In this document: positions 12,604 to 26,475 of the stretch, one piece after another
Layout of the letters: every line of letters starts with the position of its first letter
Position numbering within the stretch: position 1 is the first letter of the stretch
From: Carettochelys insculpta
Taxonomy: Eukaryota > Chordata > Testudines > Carettochelyidae
Assembly: GCF_033958435.1 (NCBI RefSeq)
Contig: NC_134137.1
Span: forward strand, 240,482,501-240,546,500
Reading direction: 5' to 3'
Length of the DNA stretch: 64,000 bases
The notes under the pieces: generated by a model
The model's input: the letters and a program-made list of their open reading frames with translations, nothing else
What the model was told of the DNA's origin: nothing
Databases searched by the model: none
Position numbers and translations under genes: made by a program

Positions 12604-13640
12604 ATAGAATCCTAGGGCTGGAAGGGACCTCAGGAGGTCATTGAGTCCAGCCCCCTGCCCAAAACAGGATCAACCCGAACTAAATCACCCCAGCCAGGAC
12701 TTAAAATTTTCTAGGGATGGAGATTCCACCACCTCTCTAGGTAAAGCATTCCAGTGCTTCACTACTCTCCTGGTGAAATAGTTTTTCCTAACATCCAACC
12801 TGCACCTTGCCCTCTGTAACTTTAGACCATTGCTCCTTGTTCTGCCAGCAGTCACTACTGAGAACAGTCTCCATCCTCTTTAAAGACCCCCTTCAAGAAG
12901 TTGAAAGTTGCTATCAAAAAATTGCCCCCTACTCTTTTCTTCTGCAAACTAAATAAACCCAGCTCCCACAGCCTCCCCTCATAGGTCATGTTCTCCAGCC
13001 CCTAACCATTTTTTTTTTGCTCTCCACTGGACCTGTTCCAATGCATCCACATACTTTCTATACTGGGGGGCCCAGAGCTGGATGCAATGCTCAAGATGTG
13101 GCCTCACCAGTGCCGAACAGAGGGGAATAAATACTTCTCTAGTTCTGCTAGAAATGTTCCTCCCAATGCATCCCCAATATGCCATTAGCCTGCTTGACTA
13201 CAGGGCACACTGTTGACTCATATCCTGCCTCTCATCCCTGTAAGCCCCAGGTCCTTTTCTGCTGCAAGGCTGCTTAACCAGTTGGCCCCCACCCTGTAAC
13301 AATGCCTGGGATTCTTCTGTCCCAAGTGTAGGACTCTGCACTTGCCCTTGTTGAACTTCATCAGGTTTCTTTTGGCCCCATCCTCTGATTTATTTAGGCC
13401 ACACTGGACCCCATCTCTACCCTCCAATGTCTACCTGTCTCCCTATCTTAGTGACATCTGCAAATTCATTGAGGGTGCAATCCATCCCCCTCATCCAGGT
13501 GATTAATAAAGATGTTGAACAACACCGGCCCCAGAACTGATCGCTGGGGCACTCCACTTGAAACCGACTGCCAACCAGACATAGAGCCATTGACCTCTCC
13601 CCTTTCTGACCTACTGTGACTTCCACCTTCAATGCAGACG
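12604..13640 (-). mobile_element. CR1 LINE, 5'-truncated
   Basis: The 3' end is at the low-coordinate side, where 'catagaatcctagggctgg' is the typical CR1 3' untranslated end in reverse. Further in, minus-strand fragments of the CR1 reverse transcriptase C-terminal part are seen in shifting frames: [15 protein letters not shown] near 13590-13530, KGKCRVLHLGQKNP near 13350-13310, and RPHLEHCIQLWAPQYRK near 13110-13040. The copy keeps about the last 1 kb and is broken by frameshifts and stops. No target duplication was resolved. Confidence 0.88.
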
Positions 13641-14604
13641 CACAAGGGTGCTCCCTTTGGGAGCACTGTTTGCTACTTAATTGGCTGGGAAAGGGAGGTC
13701 ACTACAGATCACAGCAGTCCAGTACAAGAGACAAAGAGTGCAGTTTTGTTTTTCACACCTTTTAAAAACAGTTCTTCAAGGACAGAGTGCATGGCCACAG
13801 AATGCTCTTCAGATATAGGAATCTTAAACCTTCAAGGATTTTGGATTCAACCCAAAATCAACCATTTCTATTAACTCCCATGTAAAATCTGGTAGTTCAG
13901 GTCAGGTTATCTAAGGCACAGAGCTATGTTGCTCAACTTCTGCCAGATAAAATACAGTGCATTTGGTTTCTGGGATATTTTTACCCTTCTCCAATTACAT
14001 GCATTTGCTCCTACACTTAAAGCTCATTTGATGAGGATGGTAGGAAGGGCAACGGAGCATAGAGCCAAAAGTGTTGACTTAATCTGCAATGATAATTTAG
14101 TGCATGCTTTGTTGATGACACCAGCCTGATATGATGGATCCTATGCATGAGGCAAGTGTCTTAACTCAGAGCAGAAAGAATTTCTTGGACACAAATACTT
14201 CTGACCTACTTCATTGTCAGAACTGCTGTTTCACGGACTGCTGATACTAATGCCATCTCTGGGCTTGACTACATCTGGAAAGTTTATTGTGTTAATGTGA
14301 AGGCTGTCATCTTGGCAAGGACACCAGGGAGCGAATTGGGGACCTTAATCTGTAAAAGCAAAACATGCTTCATCTTGAGTTAACGAGTCAAGAATTAGCA
14401 AAGTGAGGGACCAACATTGGAAGCCATGTTAAGTATAATGATGTGAAACATAACTTAGCAATAAAGGACTATGTTTAAAAACATGTCACTGTAGGGTTAG
14501 ACACAGCCATCTGACAGTGTTAAGACACAACAGCCCTTCTCTGTAGAATCACAGAAACTATGGTTGGAAGAAACATCACAAGGAGGTCACCTAGTCCAGC
14601 ATCT

Positions 14605-14714
14605 GTCAAAGAATGGTCTATGGACCGGTGCTGGGCCCCAAAAATCTACTGACACAGTTTAAGAAGGTAGCAAGCTGGTCCCTGGCATCAAAAAGATTGA
14701 GAAATGATCTAGTT
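14605..14714. mobile_element. Small hAT-like insertion nested in a CR1
   Basis: The element interrupts the CR1 3' region and carries the 'ggaccggtgctgggcccc ... agattgagaa' ends seen in vertebrate nonautonomous hAT elements. The flanks ctagtcca and ctagttca (7 of 8 matching) look like an 8-bp target duplication. It must be younger than the host CR1. Confidence 0.6.
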
Positions 14715-15427
14715 CATCTCTTTGTGATGAGACAAGAACACGTATATCTAGAGGATCCTTCATAGGTGTTTGTTGAACTCTAACTTGTCTTAGAAACCTC
14801 CAGTGATGGTCATACCACAACTTCTTACATCAGGCTTTCTAAATCTTATCATTTTTGTCGCTCTCCACTGGACTCTCTTTAGTTTGTCCACATCTTTCTT
14901 AGAATGTGACATCCCAAAATGGAGACAGTACTCCAGTTAAGACTTTGCCAATGGTGAGTACAGAGAGACAGTTACCTCCTCTGTCTTATGCATGACATAC
15001 CTGCAAATATACCACTGATTGACAGCATTTTTTTTTTTTTACTGCTTCAGCTTCTCGGCTCATGTTCAGTTTGTGAGCCACAGTAACTCCCATATCCTTT
15101 TCAGAAGTACTAATACTTGTCCAGATAGTCCCAATTTTGTAATCATGCATTTGATTTTTCCTTCCCAAGTGTAATATTTTGCATTTGTCTTTCTTGAATT
15201 TCACCTTGTTCATTTCAGAGCAATCCTATGTTTTGTTGATGTCTTTCTGAATTTTAATCCTATCCTCCAAAGTGCATGTAACCCCACCCAGTTTGGGGTC
15301 ATCTGCAAGTCTTCTGAATGTATTCTGCACTCTATTAGCCTAGACGTTCATGAAAACACTGATATTACCAGACCCAGGACTGATCATATGACACTTCACA
15401 GGAGTCACATTTTGCTTTTCTTCCTCA

Positions 15428-15448
15428 CCCCGCCCCCCCCCCCCCCCG
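15428..15448 (+). repeat. Poly-C tract
   Basis: A run of about 20 bases, nearly all C, inside the old CR1. It is likely length-unstable and a sequencing-error risk. Confidence 0.9.
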
Positions 15449-16836
15449 ATCAAGTTTGATAGCAAACAATAGGGTCTTTCAACCAGTTGTGCACACACCT
15501 TATAGTAATTTAATGTAGACCACATTTCCCCAGCTTGCTTCCGAGAATGCCATATAAAAAGTTTACTAAAATCAAGATAGAGCACATCTACTATTTTCTC
15601 CCCAGTAATGCTCACACCAGGAGCTCAGTGGTGGGATAAAATTTGGGCTTTTATTTCAAGCACCCGTTCTGGAAAGCATTCTGCGCTGGCTTCTCTCAGG
15701 GATGGCTCTCAGAGGGTCTTCAGACACTCCCAAACTTAATGGGCCTCGTTGACATCTTCATGGAATTCTTTCGAATATGGAAGTCAGTGGGTATGCTCAT
15801 GTGGTATCTTGCATACACACTTCTTGAACCCACTGGGCTTCCTTCCTCCTCTTAAAGCCTCAAGGGAGAAGATGACATCCTCATAAAGAACATAGCTGAT
15901 ATAGCCCTGAGCACCAGACCTCAGCTAATGCAACAAAGCACAAAGGAGCAATGGCTCAAGTGCTGAGGCCATTACAGAAGGAGAAATATTGACAAATGCA
16001 TAAAAGATTGTCTACTATAACCCAGATTAAAAAAAAAACAATATCTTGGCCAACTGCCAATCAATGTCAGTGCAAGAGCAGTGAGATTTTTTTTTCATTC
16101 ACAATAATGATAAAAGTAGAAAAACATGTTTGAAATACTTTGCAAAACGCTCTTCTGACCAGCTCCAACGCTATCATCTTCGAGAAAACAACCATTATGA
16201 ATCTGAATTTCTGAAGAATCTCTCTCAACATCTTGAGTCCATGGTTGCTGGAGGGGCGATACTGAGAATATTCAATCAGGGCAAACTCTGAAGAATGAGA
16301 CATATGATCTCCTAAATTAGTAGTTTATTCTAATCAGAGTCACCAAGTCAGTAACAAAACAGCTTCTGTAATGCTTTCAATGCTTACCAAGAAGCCAAGA
16401 TACAGGTCTCTTTAAGCAACCCAGAATTATTTACAACCTCATTCACGTATAAAAGTTCAATCAAACCCAAGAGATTAAACACATTACCCACCATCTCAAT
16501 GAATATTTCAACTTCAGAATCAATTCTTTTCAAGGAAATACAAGCTTAGAACCAATTCTTATTTACTAATCTAAGATTTACTTTAAAAAAAGAAAAAGAG
16601 TTATTGTGGTTAAAATATCATTATACATATCGAGATGAATCAAGTTCTTAGTTCAGTTTCATAGCAGAGAGGGTGAGACTGATGGTCCTTCCAGAATTGT
16701 TTCAATAGGTTACAATCCAATAGACAGTACATGTGGAGAGACTGTTTAAATTATTCTGGGAAAATTTTCAGGGAATGTCCCTGACAAAGTTTGAGCACAT
16801 CTGAGATGGTAATCAGGCCCCCAAGACCCTTTATAG

Positions 16837-17268
16837 CAGCGTTCTTGAACTTTTTGAGACCACGGAACACCAAACAATATTTTTTTTTAATGTGGAACAC
16901 CAACGAAAATAGATCATCACACACCACACTGACTGACATCAAGCAACTGACAGTGTAGCCACCACGCTGGCATAGCGCATGTAACACATGTCATTTCTAG
17001 TTGCTATGCTGCCATGTAGATAGGAGAAGAAGGTTAGAGGAGAGGGGAGGCTAACACATTGTTAGTCAACCTTGCTGTGTTGGCAGACTACTATCGCTCT
17101 GACGAGATGTAGAAATAAAATTAAGTGTCCGTATTTTTTGTTACTGTTATAATTGTAAAAGGGTTATTTATTTTAAAATTTTGAATTATTTTTCCTAACG
17201 CTCATGATACACCTGTGAGCTGTTCATGGACAAACAGTGTTCTGTGGAACACGGTTTAAGAAACACAG
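16837..17268. mobile_element. 432-bp nonautonomous hAT-like transposon
   Basis: The terminal inverted repeats are imperfect: CAGCGTTCTTGAACTTTTTG on the left, and GTTTAAGAAACACAG on the right. A perfect 8-bp target duplication, CTTTATAG, flanks it at 16829-16836 and 17269-17276, which fits the hAT superfamily. Subterminal 'ggaacacc' motifs occur on both sides. No transposase frame is present. Confidence 0.85.
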
Positions 17269-17276
17269 CTTTATAG

Positions 17277-20200
17277 CCAATGCTCAGTTGATTTGCCTCT
17301 TGTCAGCAAATGACCACAGCAGGCATTCCTTGGATGGAGAACAGCTAATATACATTGTTGCTTTGAAGTAAATTTCTATTTCTGAGGCCTAAAACAATAA
17401 CTAGATGCACTGATTAGCATTAAGACAATTGACCAAATGGTTCATAAGTAGTTTACTACAAGTTTAAAAGAATAAAATGCAATAATTCAACCGCTAGTTT
17501 CATCTAAATGGTAATATCCTCTTTAGATCCATGAATTAATAGAATATAGTAATGAAACATTATAGATAGGAACCAAAGTTTAGGGTCTACATATTAATTA
17601 GATCAGATTATTAAAATTCTAATAAGATACAAGTAAACACAGACAAATACAATTAGTGGCTACTTTTGATTTTCTGACAATACAGACTTTGCTTTTAAGA
17701 ACTCTATTCTTTCAGCATGGCTTTGCTGTCTACAACACAAGACCCCGTGTATCATTTCTGTACTTGTCTAAGGTGTCTTTAAAGGTTGACTGTAGTTAAC
17801 CCTTCCTGGCTCGGCATCACATATGCACCTACATTTTCATGTCACCAAGGTACTGGATAGTGTCATGCATGGCTACGGCAAGGGAAGGGTGGAATCATTA
17901 TTGGAAAGGAAGGCATTCATGAGAAGAGCTTTTTCTTAGGAAGCTGACAATAATATCAGAAGATCTGAGAACCAATGGCACAACTAGAAGAAACTCCTTA
18001 TTTTGTGACTACTTACTAAACAAGCCAGAAAGTACAGAATTACAATTAATCCTTTATTCACATCCAATAAGCTGGCATCTTAGAGAATTTATATGTTCTT
18101 TAAGAAGAAAGAACCATCTGTCAAAATGATGCTAGCTACTTTCAATATGGGGTAGTTCTATGCATAGGTTTACTAGGGACCAAGTGCTATTACTAGCAAA
18201 GATTACGGGCCAATCCTTGGAAGCGTCTACAGACATACTTCAGAAATTGTCATGAACCAACTCTCAGAGTAATCCAACACCCATAGTCATAGCCAAAAAT
18301 TCTCCCCCCCAACTCCAAACTCCTGAACGCTGGGAAAGTTTGAGTGTGTTCTGAATACAAAGCCCCATTTTTGTGAGTACTGAGCTCCTTCGGTTTTGCC
18401 CATATCAGATGCACTCAGTGGACACAGTTCACTTCTCACTTGCACTGGTGTAAATAAGGAATAACCCCAGTGAAATCAATGGACTTGCACTGATGAAATG
18501 AAAGGAGAATTTAGCCCCTGAAGCTCTGATTCAGATCTTGAGTTTTGGTTTAAGGCCCCCGTCTCTGAGGTATGAATTGCAGCATGCACTTCAGTGTTAT
18601 ACCATAAACTGCCCAGTGTAGACCCTGCTAGTGTAAGCTAAAAGGCACCTAGCTTATGTTAATTTGGTTCACAAGACTGATATGTATAGCCAATTACTGG
18701 TAAGATGGGGTTGTCTTTTCTGTAAACGAGCCTACATATTTTGATAAGTGAACTGTACATTTTTAATGAATATCAAAAGAGCCTTATCAAGTGTCCTGCA
18801 CCTGGGATCAATTTTTAAGGTGGGTCTTAAAGATCTCATTTCAGCGACACAGGCAACTGCTGTGTATTTCAGACGTACATTTGCAAGCCTCACTTATCTT
18901 TGGAGCTCTTCATTCTTTTTAATTGTCAAAACTACACCATACAATCAAATGCACTGCTGATCAAGGAAGCTGACATCCAAGACAATTTTCAATTTGCTAT
19001 ACAGCCTCCATGTTAGTCACAGAACTTCATGAACTTCAGAACTCCGTTTAGTCATAGAACTTTAGTCATGAGCTTCAGAAAAGTAGATATAGGAACAGAA
19101 AAGTTAGTTCTATCTGCAATTAATTTTAAGCCCACATCCCCATGAAGAAAACCACAAACAAGAAAGCACTGGCAACTAAAATGGCATTAATGGATTTTAT
19201 GTGCCTCCCACAGATGGACTTCACTGATTTATACCCTACTTATCCAGTTTATGCAGGGTGTAAGAGTTAGCATGTGTTGTGGGGGAGGGGGAATTCGCTA
19301 ATTAAGCTTTGAGTGTAATAAGTCACTTGCCAATGATTCCGCAAAGAAGCAACATTTTTGAATAAATGGTGTAACACAAAAATGTTGCTTGTACCCAGAG
19401 GTCAGCTGAACCCATCTGTGAGTGGGGCTATTGATAATGAGCCTTAACATATACCACTAGATCTGTCGTGTTACAAATGACTTAAATGCATTAATCTAAC
19501 ACTGCAAAAAACCTCCAAGGGGAAAAACGGAGGAATTGCCTATAATGAAAATCTTGGACAAAAGAAGTAAAATTAGAAGGTGGTTATAATGACTGAATCA
19601 TTATGTTTTCCAAAGATCCACTCACAACAAAAGTTAAATATAGATTGTGGGTTAAATTATGGCACTTAACACTCAGTTGTACGTAACACAAATGCTTGTG
19701 CTACCAAATATCAATAGAGCCAACCCAGAGGTGATGATGAGTTTTCCACATACCCAGAATATTTACTATTTGTAATCAATAGATAACAAAGCATTCTGCA
19801 CAGGCTGATAAATGTGTCTTATGTCCTTAGATGGTCAGCCTTTCAAGGCAGGGACTGTCTTTTTTCTGTGTTTGTACAGCCCCCAGTACAACAGAATCCC
19901 AATTCCAAATAGAGATTTTGGGCACCAGCTGTATACAAATATTTACTACCAACAACAGATACTGAATATAAAGCACCCATTGGTTAGTTTAGTTGCCCAA
20001 GATGACACAGTCAGTCTCTGAGAGAGGCTCCTGACAGGATCCAAATTTCCAGAGCGGTGCCTCCTCTACTTTTAAGAGGAGGCTACATTACTGGCAGATG
20101 CAATTGATCACCATTGACTGAGCCACCAGCAACATGGTATTTGGGTTGTTTCTGAAACTGCAGCACAATGGGCAGTTAGGCCACCCAATCAAATCGGGAA

Positions 20201-23200
20201 AGTGAACAGGTGTGACCCAATGTCTAGTATACTGTGATGGAGGCCACAAAACAGAGCTAACTTTGCAGGAAAAAGTCTCACATAAACGCAGCTTTTAAGA
20301 GAGAAGTGGATTGGAAATCTGTAAAATAAAATATCAAAACAAACTCCATTAATACTTTCCTTTCAGGTAGCATCCTTCATCTTCAAAGTACAATACAATA
20401 TTTATCCTTTCACACTAGGCTTCAGTAAGGTAGCTAAGCATCATCACCATTTAAACAGAGAGAGCCTAAGTGTTTTGCGCAAAAGAAATCGGTGCCAGAG
20501 CAGTATACTCAGGAAATGTTTGGTTCTTATTTGTGAGCTCTGATCACTGCACCATGTCTGTCTGCTCTTCTTTTGTGCAACCATACCAGCAAAGTCCAAG
20601 GTTACAAAAGCTCCTCAGTAGTGAGGAAATCCCCAGCATATTCCAAATGAGAGGGCTAGGTGGTCACCACTCAAGTAATGTGATTTACTGAACATCATTT
20701 AGTGCGCTGTTAGTGCTAAGAGAACCTGTGAATGCTTGCCTAATACATTCCCTTAGCTTCTTTGCTGTGCAGAGCAAGATGCAATATAGGTCTAAAAGCA
20801 AAGGAGTCTGAATCAGAGATGAAAGTAAGCAGGTGCGCCCTGCTGTGCAGCTCCAAGAGCAGGCTGAGCTGCAGCAAAACCCAGCAGGGAGCTATTTAAA
20901 GAGCTGGCATGGACCTGTGTTGCCACAGTACAGTACCTGTAAAAAATTTTGACTTCCATCCCTCTCTGAATTATCATTGACCAGGCCAGTGTTTCAAAGG
21001 GGAACAGAGCTCTGGGCCCCTCTGAAATGTTGTGGCAGTGCTGCTTTGGCTGTCCAAGAGTGAGGGCCCCAGTGTGGCAGTCCAGGCAGCGCTGAGGGTT
21101 ATCTGCCCTTGTCCCCACCCCTTTTGCTCTTGGCCCCATCTCTCCTGGGGCACAGAACCAGGACCCCTCCCCACCCTGTCCTGAGGCCTGCAGCTGCTAT
21201 TGGCATTGCAGTCATTGATTGTAGGTGCCCATCATCTGCTGTTTTCTATTCTTGCCTGATTACATGTCTGCAACTACTGTGAGTGTATGTGTGGGTGTTG
21301 CATACACACAGTCAGCCTGGTGAATGTCAGATTGAAATGATGCAAGAAAAACTATTCTGTGGTATTTCCTATTCTTACACCCAAACACTTAGTGATGCCA
21401 CTGCCTTTATTCTTCACAGAAATAGTTATAAAATTAATACAGCATAATTACAATGGGTCATTTGAGACATCATTGGAAAGGTTATGATTCACCAAATACG
21501 ATTATTCTATCTGCATGCATGGATCATTTTTGCATCTAAAGTTAGGAATATAAACTATGTAACAATTTCAGCTTGGGAATGCCCACCAGAAGAAATGCAA
21601 TCAGACTGGATGGGCCATTAACACGGATGGGAAGACACTCAAAATGCTCATTTTTCACCTTCCTGAGAAGCTTCCTGATATGATGATTTAACACTGCTGG
21701 AATCATGCTACCTGTTACTGAACACCATCTTTAACTGCTGATATTTTTCCACTAGGAAGAGGTGGGGATTGAACTGGGAAACAAAGGTTCCTAGTTGCGT
21801 TATATAAATCCTTTCTTAAGGCTGGGTAGTGAAATAAACAGTGTCTGTCCTATTCTGCAAGAAATCCCTGCCCAAGAGGATTGCTGTCCACACCTAAGAC
21901 TGAACTGGGGAAGAAAGGGACTGCACCTAGCCCGACCAGTGTCTGGACAGTGCAGGAGATGCCTAAGAACTATATTTAGGGAGAGGAAATTATTACTTTT
22001 ACCCAGCCTCTGTCGTGCATTAAGTAGAGTGTGCATGTGTGTTTTATTTGCTCAGTAAACTACTTTGACATGTTTGCTATCCCTTACAATCATTTGGATC
22101 CATTCTTTGTGGTTAACAAACCTGCTATGTTTTTTAAAACCCAATTTACACAATTCAAAACAGTGGGGAGGGACAAAATGCTGTGAATATCCTCCTCCAC
22201 ATTGAGGGAGGGAGCAAATTTCAGGAGTGTACCCTATGCAGCTTTTCTGTGCAGCAAAACCAATACTATTTGGAGTGTGCACCCACAAAGGAGGTGTGCA
22301 CTTGAGTTGGGGTTACCCCTGAGCTGAGTCTTGGCACACAAAACGGATCTCAGTGTCTGTGTCCTTTTGCAGCTGGATGTGGCCCTATCTATTTGTGTGC
22401 TAGAGAAGGCTTGAGGGCCTGGTGCTGTAAAAGGCAAGGGTGAGGGAGTCCAGGCAGGTGGAATGGGCAGGCTCAGTGGGACCCCAGTGCACTGGGTGGC
22501 ATCCCGGAAGGGGGAAGCAAACCATCATATATGTATTTTCATTTGGGATCAAATACAAGTGGGCTCAGATATTTGTTTCCTTCAATATAAATATAGACGG
22601 CTAAGTCTGGACTGAGTGTATAGGAACATTAATGCTGAAAAATAGCCATTATTGATTTTCAGCGACAGTGTTTGTACCCTGAAATTGTAAGAAGAACATG
22701 AGGGTTCAGTGGAGTGACCCCAATTTCACTTCCACTCTGGGCTAATTTCCTCCTAACAATGACCACTATATGGTGGTTTATTCCCTGGGAAACAGTGGCA
22801 TTCAGGTTTGGAGACTCCACTCAAATGTCAGCCCATTATATTGCTGTTCTGTCAGTTTGCCTATCCTCTGCAACAAGGGAGAAGAGGTGTATGTGGTGCA
22901 AAAAGATCAGAGGAAGCTAATTAGAAGAAGGACCTGTTGTCTTTTTGCCTGACAAAGATAGCCCTGCAAATCCTTCTGGGTCTATGTCCTTCACGACATG
23001 TTCAGAAAGAGGGAGGGCTAGGACAGGTGAAAATCCCTAACAGCATGCATGTTGCTAACCTACCAGCCAAGAAGAGCAGTAGCTCAATTTATTCATTCTG
23101 GTTTGTGTTGTGGCAGCATGTAGGAGTCCCAGCTGTACAAACGCAGAACAAAAAAAAAAAAAAAACAAAAACGCAGAGAGTTTATAGTTTGAGTGACAGC

Positions 23201-24600
23201 GGCCTAAGTTTGAGAATGAGGGATCCTCTCATGTATTAATTTCTTTATATTCAATCACATTGCTCAGGACCCATGACCAGGAGATCATCTGATTTTTCCA
23301 AGGCAGTTCATCATGATATGCTACCGCATTCATTTATGCAGTCTTCAGCTATACCATGTTGTGGCAGCTGAGAATTCTGCTAGCTACTTCCATTTGGTTG
23401 CTAGGAGATTTTTGGTTTAGGATATAAATGCCTGCAAAAAGTACTGACATGCCAGCCATGGTAATGGAACCCTACTGATAACACTATTCACACAACAGGT
23501 AGATCCAGGCCAGCAGCAGTGCAAGCCCTGGCTTACCCTGGGGCCTTGGCCCTGCTTTGGAGGAACAAACTTAGAGGATGATAGATTAGTTCAACTTTTG
23601 TGCCCTTTGAATCCTTGGCCTTGCTGCTCGAGATAATCGGGGGAGGGCGGTTTGTGAAGTGGTTTTGAACACATCAAAACAGGAACAGGGCTGAGACTAA
23701 TCCAGGTTAAGGTGCCAGAGAAAAAGCTGAGGTCAGCGCATCCCAGATGATGGCAGAGCTACCTACAAATCCTTCCTTACTGCTGGTGTGGAGCATCTGC
23801 TTGTTCAGCAAAGGTGTCAAAGAGCTTATGAAATATACGTCTTGCACTAAGCCCAGAAGGATGTGAAGCGAATGCTTCTGTGTGTGTGCGCCATACTTAT
23901 CAACACAATCACAAATTTAGTTTTGAAGAATAAAATTTTTGTTAGAAAGAATGAAAAAAACAGCATGAGGAGGAGGAAGAAATGGACACAGATGCAAATA
24001 TTTGTGCTGAGCAGAAAATGTCATTCAAAAGCTGAGAAGGCAGAGGGAACATTGTTCACCCCACGTAAATGGGCTTGCCTGTGTCAGGCACTCGCTTTCA
24101 GAGCGCTGACGTGGGACTGTTTTTTAGCTGCAGTGGCCCAGTTTTAAACAATATATTACAGTATTTGGAGAGACAGAAAGGATTGGTATGAAGAAAAGTG
24201 ATTCAGCAGGAATGCCGGATCATTTAAAAAGAAATCAAAAGTAAGCAGAAATCGAGGAAGCTGAGGATTTTCGTGCGTCCAGATGAAATTCGTTTTGACT
24301 GTACCATTATTGTGATCACTCCGTAAGTCCCAGCATGGAGTTCACTAATGTACTCAATATAGAAGAAGAGATCCCTGCTCTTTACTCTATCTCATGCTAT
24401 TCTGGCAGCAAGAAGTGTTTGATTAGCCAGCTGAACTGGCTGCCTGAGGATTCCCCTTCCCCTCTCTGGAGAAAGAGTCTGCTAACAGAGCTTGGGTAAA
24501 AATTCTCCTGCACCAGAATAGGCTCTTGATCATTATCCCAAAGCTGTGTTGGCTGCACAGGGTTAAGAGGAATAAAAATGCACTTTATGGAGTAAAATAA
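17277..24600. other. Long intron stretch, mostly unrecognised
   Basis: Only faint old repeats are visible. About 18405-18525 has a worn 'gtgtaaataaggaataaccccagtgaaatcaatgg'-type segment. About 19815-19920 resembles an L2-like 3' region ('caaggcagggactgtctt'), followed near 19995-20070 by a MIR-like segment. A poly-A run lies at 23150-23164. No exon-like or RNA-like element was identified. Confidence 0.5.
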
Positions 24601-24604
24601 GCAA

Positions 24605-25040
24605 GTGAGGAGTGCCATCCTTAGGCATATGCTGCTGCATAGGACACCACTAAATTTGGGGCCCCCTTGCATTTCAAACTGAGTAGTGTTCTCTACTGCA
24701 TATGCTTACGTCCACCACCAACTGCGAGCAGCAGCAGCTCTGGTACTTCAAATCTCCTAGCTCCTGTTCTAGCTCCTGGCCCTGTCAGGCTCAATCCCTC
24801 AACCCCCGGCCTCCCAGCCCTAATCCTCCACCCTACCCTCCACCTGCTGGCTCATAGCTCCAGCCAACTGTGCCACTCAATCTGCCTGCTCCTCCATGAG
24901 CCTCCCTGACCTTCTGCCCATCCCCATTTAGCTTCTGCCCCAGCAAGTGGCTGCCCCTCCACCCCTGCCCCCCCAGAGAATGGAGGGCACACATACTTAG
25001 GCTGCCCAGGGCACCAAAAGTCTTAAGGACGGTCCTGTAA
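24605..25040. mobile_element. Probable nonautonomous TIR element
   Basis: The left end reads GTGCCATCCTTAGGCATATG and the right end CTTAAGGACGGTCCTGTA, which are loosely inverse. Between them lies C-rich filler. The 'ccttaggc ... gggcacc' arrangement is typical of vertebrate hAT-like elements as I know them. No clear target duplication was found, so limits are approximate. Confidence 0.5.
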
Positions 25041-25160
25041 TCGAGAGTTGGAAAATACAGAGAAAACAGCAGATCTGTTGAGTAAGGTGATGCCATTTTT
25101 GTACAGTAACGTTAATCTTTCCCCACTGTAAAATGGAGACATTTCCCTATTTCCCTTCAA

Positions 25161-25247
25161 GTGTGTGTGTGTGCGTGTGTGTGTGTAAAACCCTATTCCC
25201 CTGAGAGAGAGAGAGAGAAAGCGTGTGTGTGTGTAAAAGAGAGAGAG
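25161..25247 (+). repeat. Compound GT/GA microsatellite
   Basis: Blocks of GT (25161-25186), GA (25203-25219), GT (25222-25234) and GA (25238-25247) alternate, with short interruptions. Confidence 0.93.
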
Positions 25248-25671
25248 GTCTAACTAGTGTTTGTTAAATATGTTGAAGATTCAGGACAATGTTTATAACC
25301 CACAATATCAGGTGGTTCTTAACTGGGGAAAGATTTAAAGGCACCACTTACCATGGGTGAGGCCAAGTTTCCCGAGGCCCCATAAAGTTTGTTTACAGCC
25401 ACCAGTCCTGGCTCTCAATGTACTGTGCTGTTATTTAGCTGTAAATGTCTTCTAGTAAGCAGTAGAAGTGTTGTTAATTCTGCTAGAAAGACAATATCGG
25501 CCTCCCGTGGTCCAGCAAATTCTTTTGTTCATCACCGGTCAGGTCATGAGGGTGCCAGACAAGAGAGGTTCCACTTGTAGCTGTGTTCTGTACCACCAAT
25601 GGCGTTTAGTGAGCTTAGATCAGGCACTCGCCAGTACAGGTATTTATGTATCCCTTGTCATCTCTGTAGTA

Positions 25672-25984
25672 CAGGGGTAGCAACATTTTCAAGGCAGAGT
25701 ACAGAAATTTGACCTTTTGACTGCTATGTGTGGTCCAAATGCCAGGGGTATTTTATAGTCACTAATAGTCCTACTTACAAGAACTTCATTAATAAATAAA
25801 TAAAGATGCAGAGCTTTACTGTTTAGGTGGTGGTTGGAAGCATTAGCTGGTTCATGCACAGGCAGCATGGCTTTGAGCAAGCTCCCCACTGCACAGGAGA
25901 GAAGCTGAGATCCTGCCTCACATGCTCATGAAAATTGCCTTGTGTGCCACTCTTGGCATTCACGCTGGTGGTTGCCAACCCCTG
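25672..25984. mobile_element. 313-bp nonautonomous hAT-like transposon
   Basis: Starts CAGGGGTAGCAAC and ends GTTGCCAACCCCTG, inverse ends of about 13 bp. The flanks ctgtagta (25664-25671) and ctgtagca (25985-25992) match at 7 of 8 positions and are read as the target duplication. It has no coding capacity. Confidence 0.82.
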
Positions 25985-26385
25985 CTGTAGCACTTTTTGA
26001 ACTATTCAATGCCTCTAAGGTGGTCTTGTGAGAGCCAGGTGCTGGCTTTCATTGGATAATCCTAAGAATTTCCTGAGGCATTTCTGCATTAGTACAGAAG
26101 ATGCTATATAGGTAAGAAAGTCATCATGGGAGTCTGCTATGACATTAGACTTCCCAGTAGTCATCCTGAATTTTAATTTCTGTGTTTGGTGTCTTTTGAT
26201 CTAGTCTAGCACTCTCCTGCAGACCATAATAAAAGAATTAACATCCCAAACCAATCTAATTTGAGGACCCTTTTTATGACAGAATTTAAGAAGTTGTTTC
26301 TCCTTCATAGCATAGGTTATCCCTAGGAGCTTTCACAAATGGTGTCAAATCTATAATTTGAACCTTCGCTTCATTATTAATTTTT

Positions 26386-26475
26386 GCCTTGCTTGAATTT
26401 CTATAGCAGAAGAGAGCTACTACTTGGTTTATATCTTGCCTGAACTACGTTATATGCAAACATAACATACATATC
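26386..26475 (+). repeat. Diverged direct repeat, copy A
   Basis: The block 'cttgcttgaatttctatagc' through 'aaacataacatac' recurs about 530 bp downstream at 26918-27006 in the same orientation with roughly three quarters of positions matching by eye. The family is not recognised. Confidence 0.65.

Larger units (their letters stand above)
14545..15615 (-). mobile_element. CR1 LINE, 5'-truncated and old
   Basis: Begins with 'agaatcacagaaactatggttgg', a diverged CR1 3' end in reverse, and carries minus-strand fragments KDKCKILHLGRKNQMHDYK (near 15196-15140) and VDVLYLDFSKLF (near 15590-15550) from the reverse transcriptase frame. It is more diverged than the copy at 12604-13640. It is interrupted by a small hAT-like insertion at 14605-14714 and by a poly-C tract at 15431-15447. 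Confidence 0.8.
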
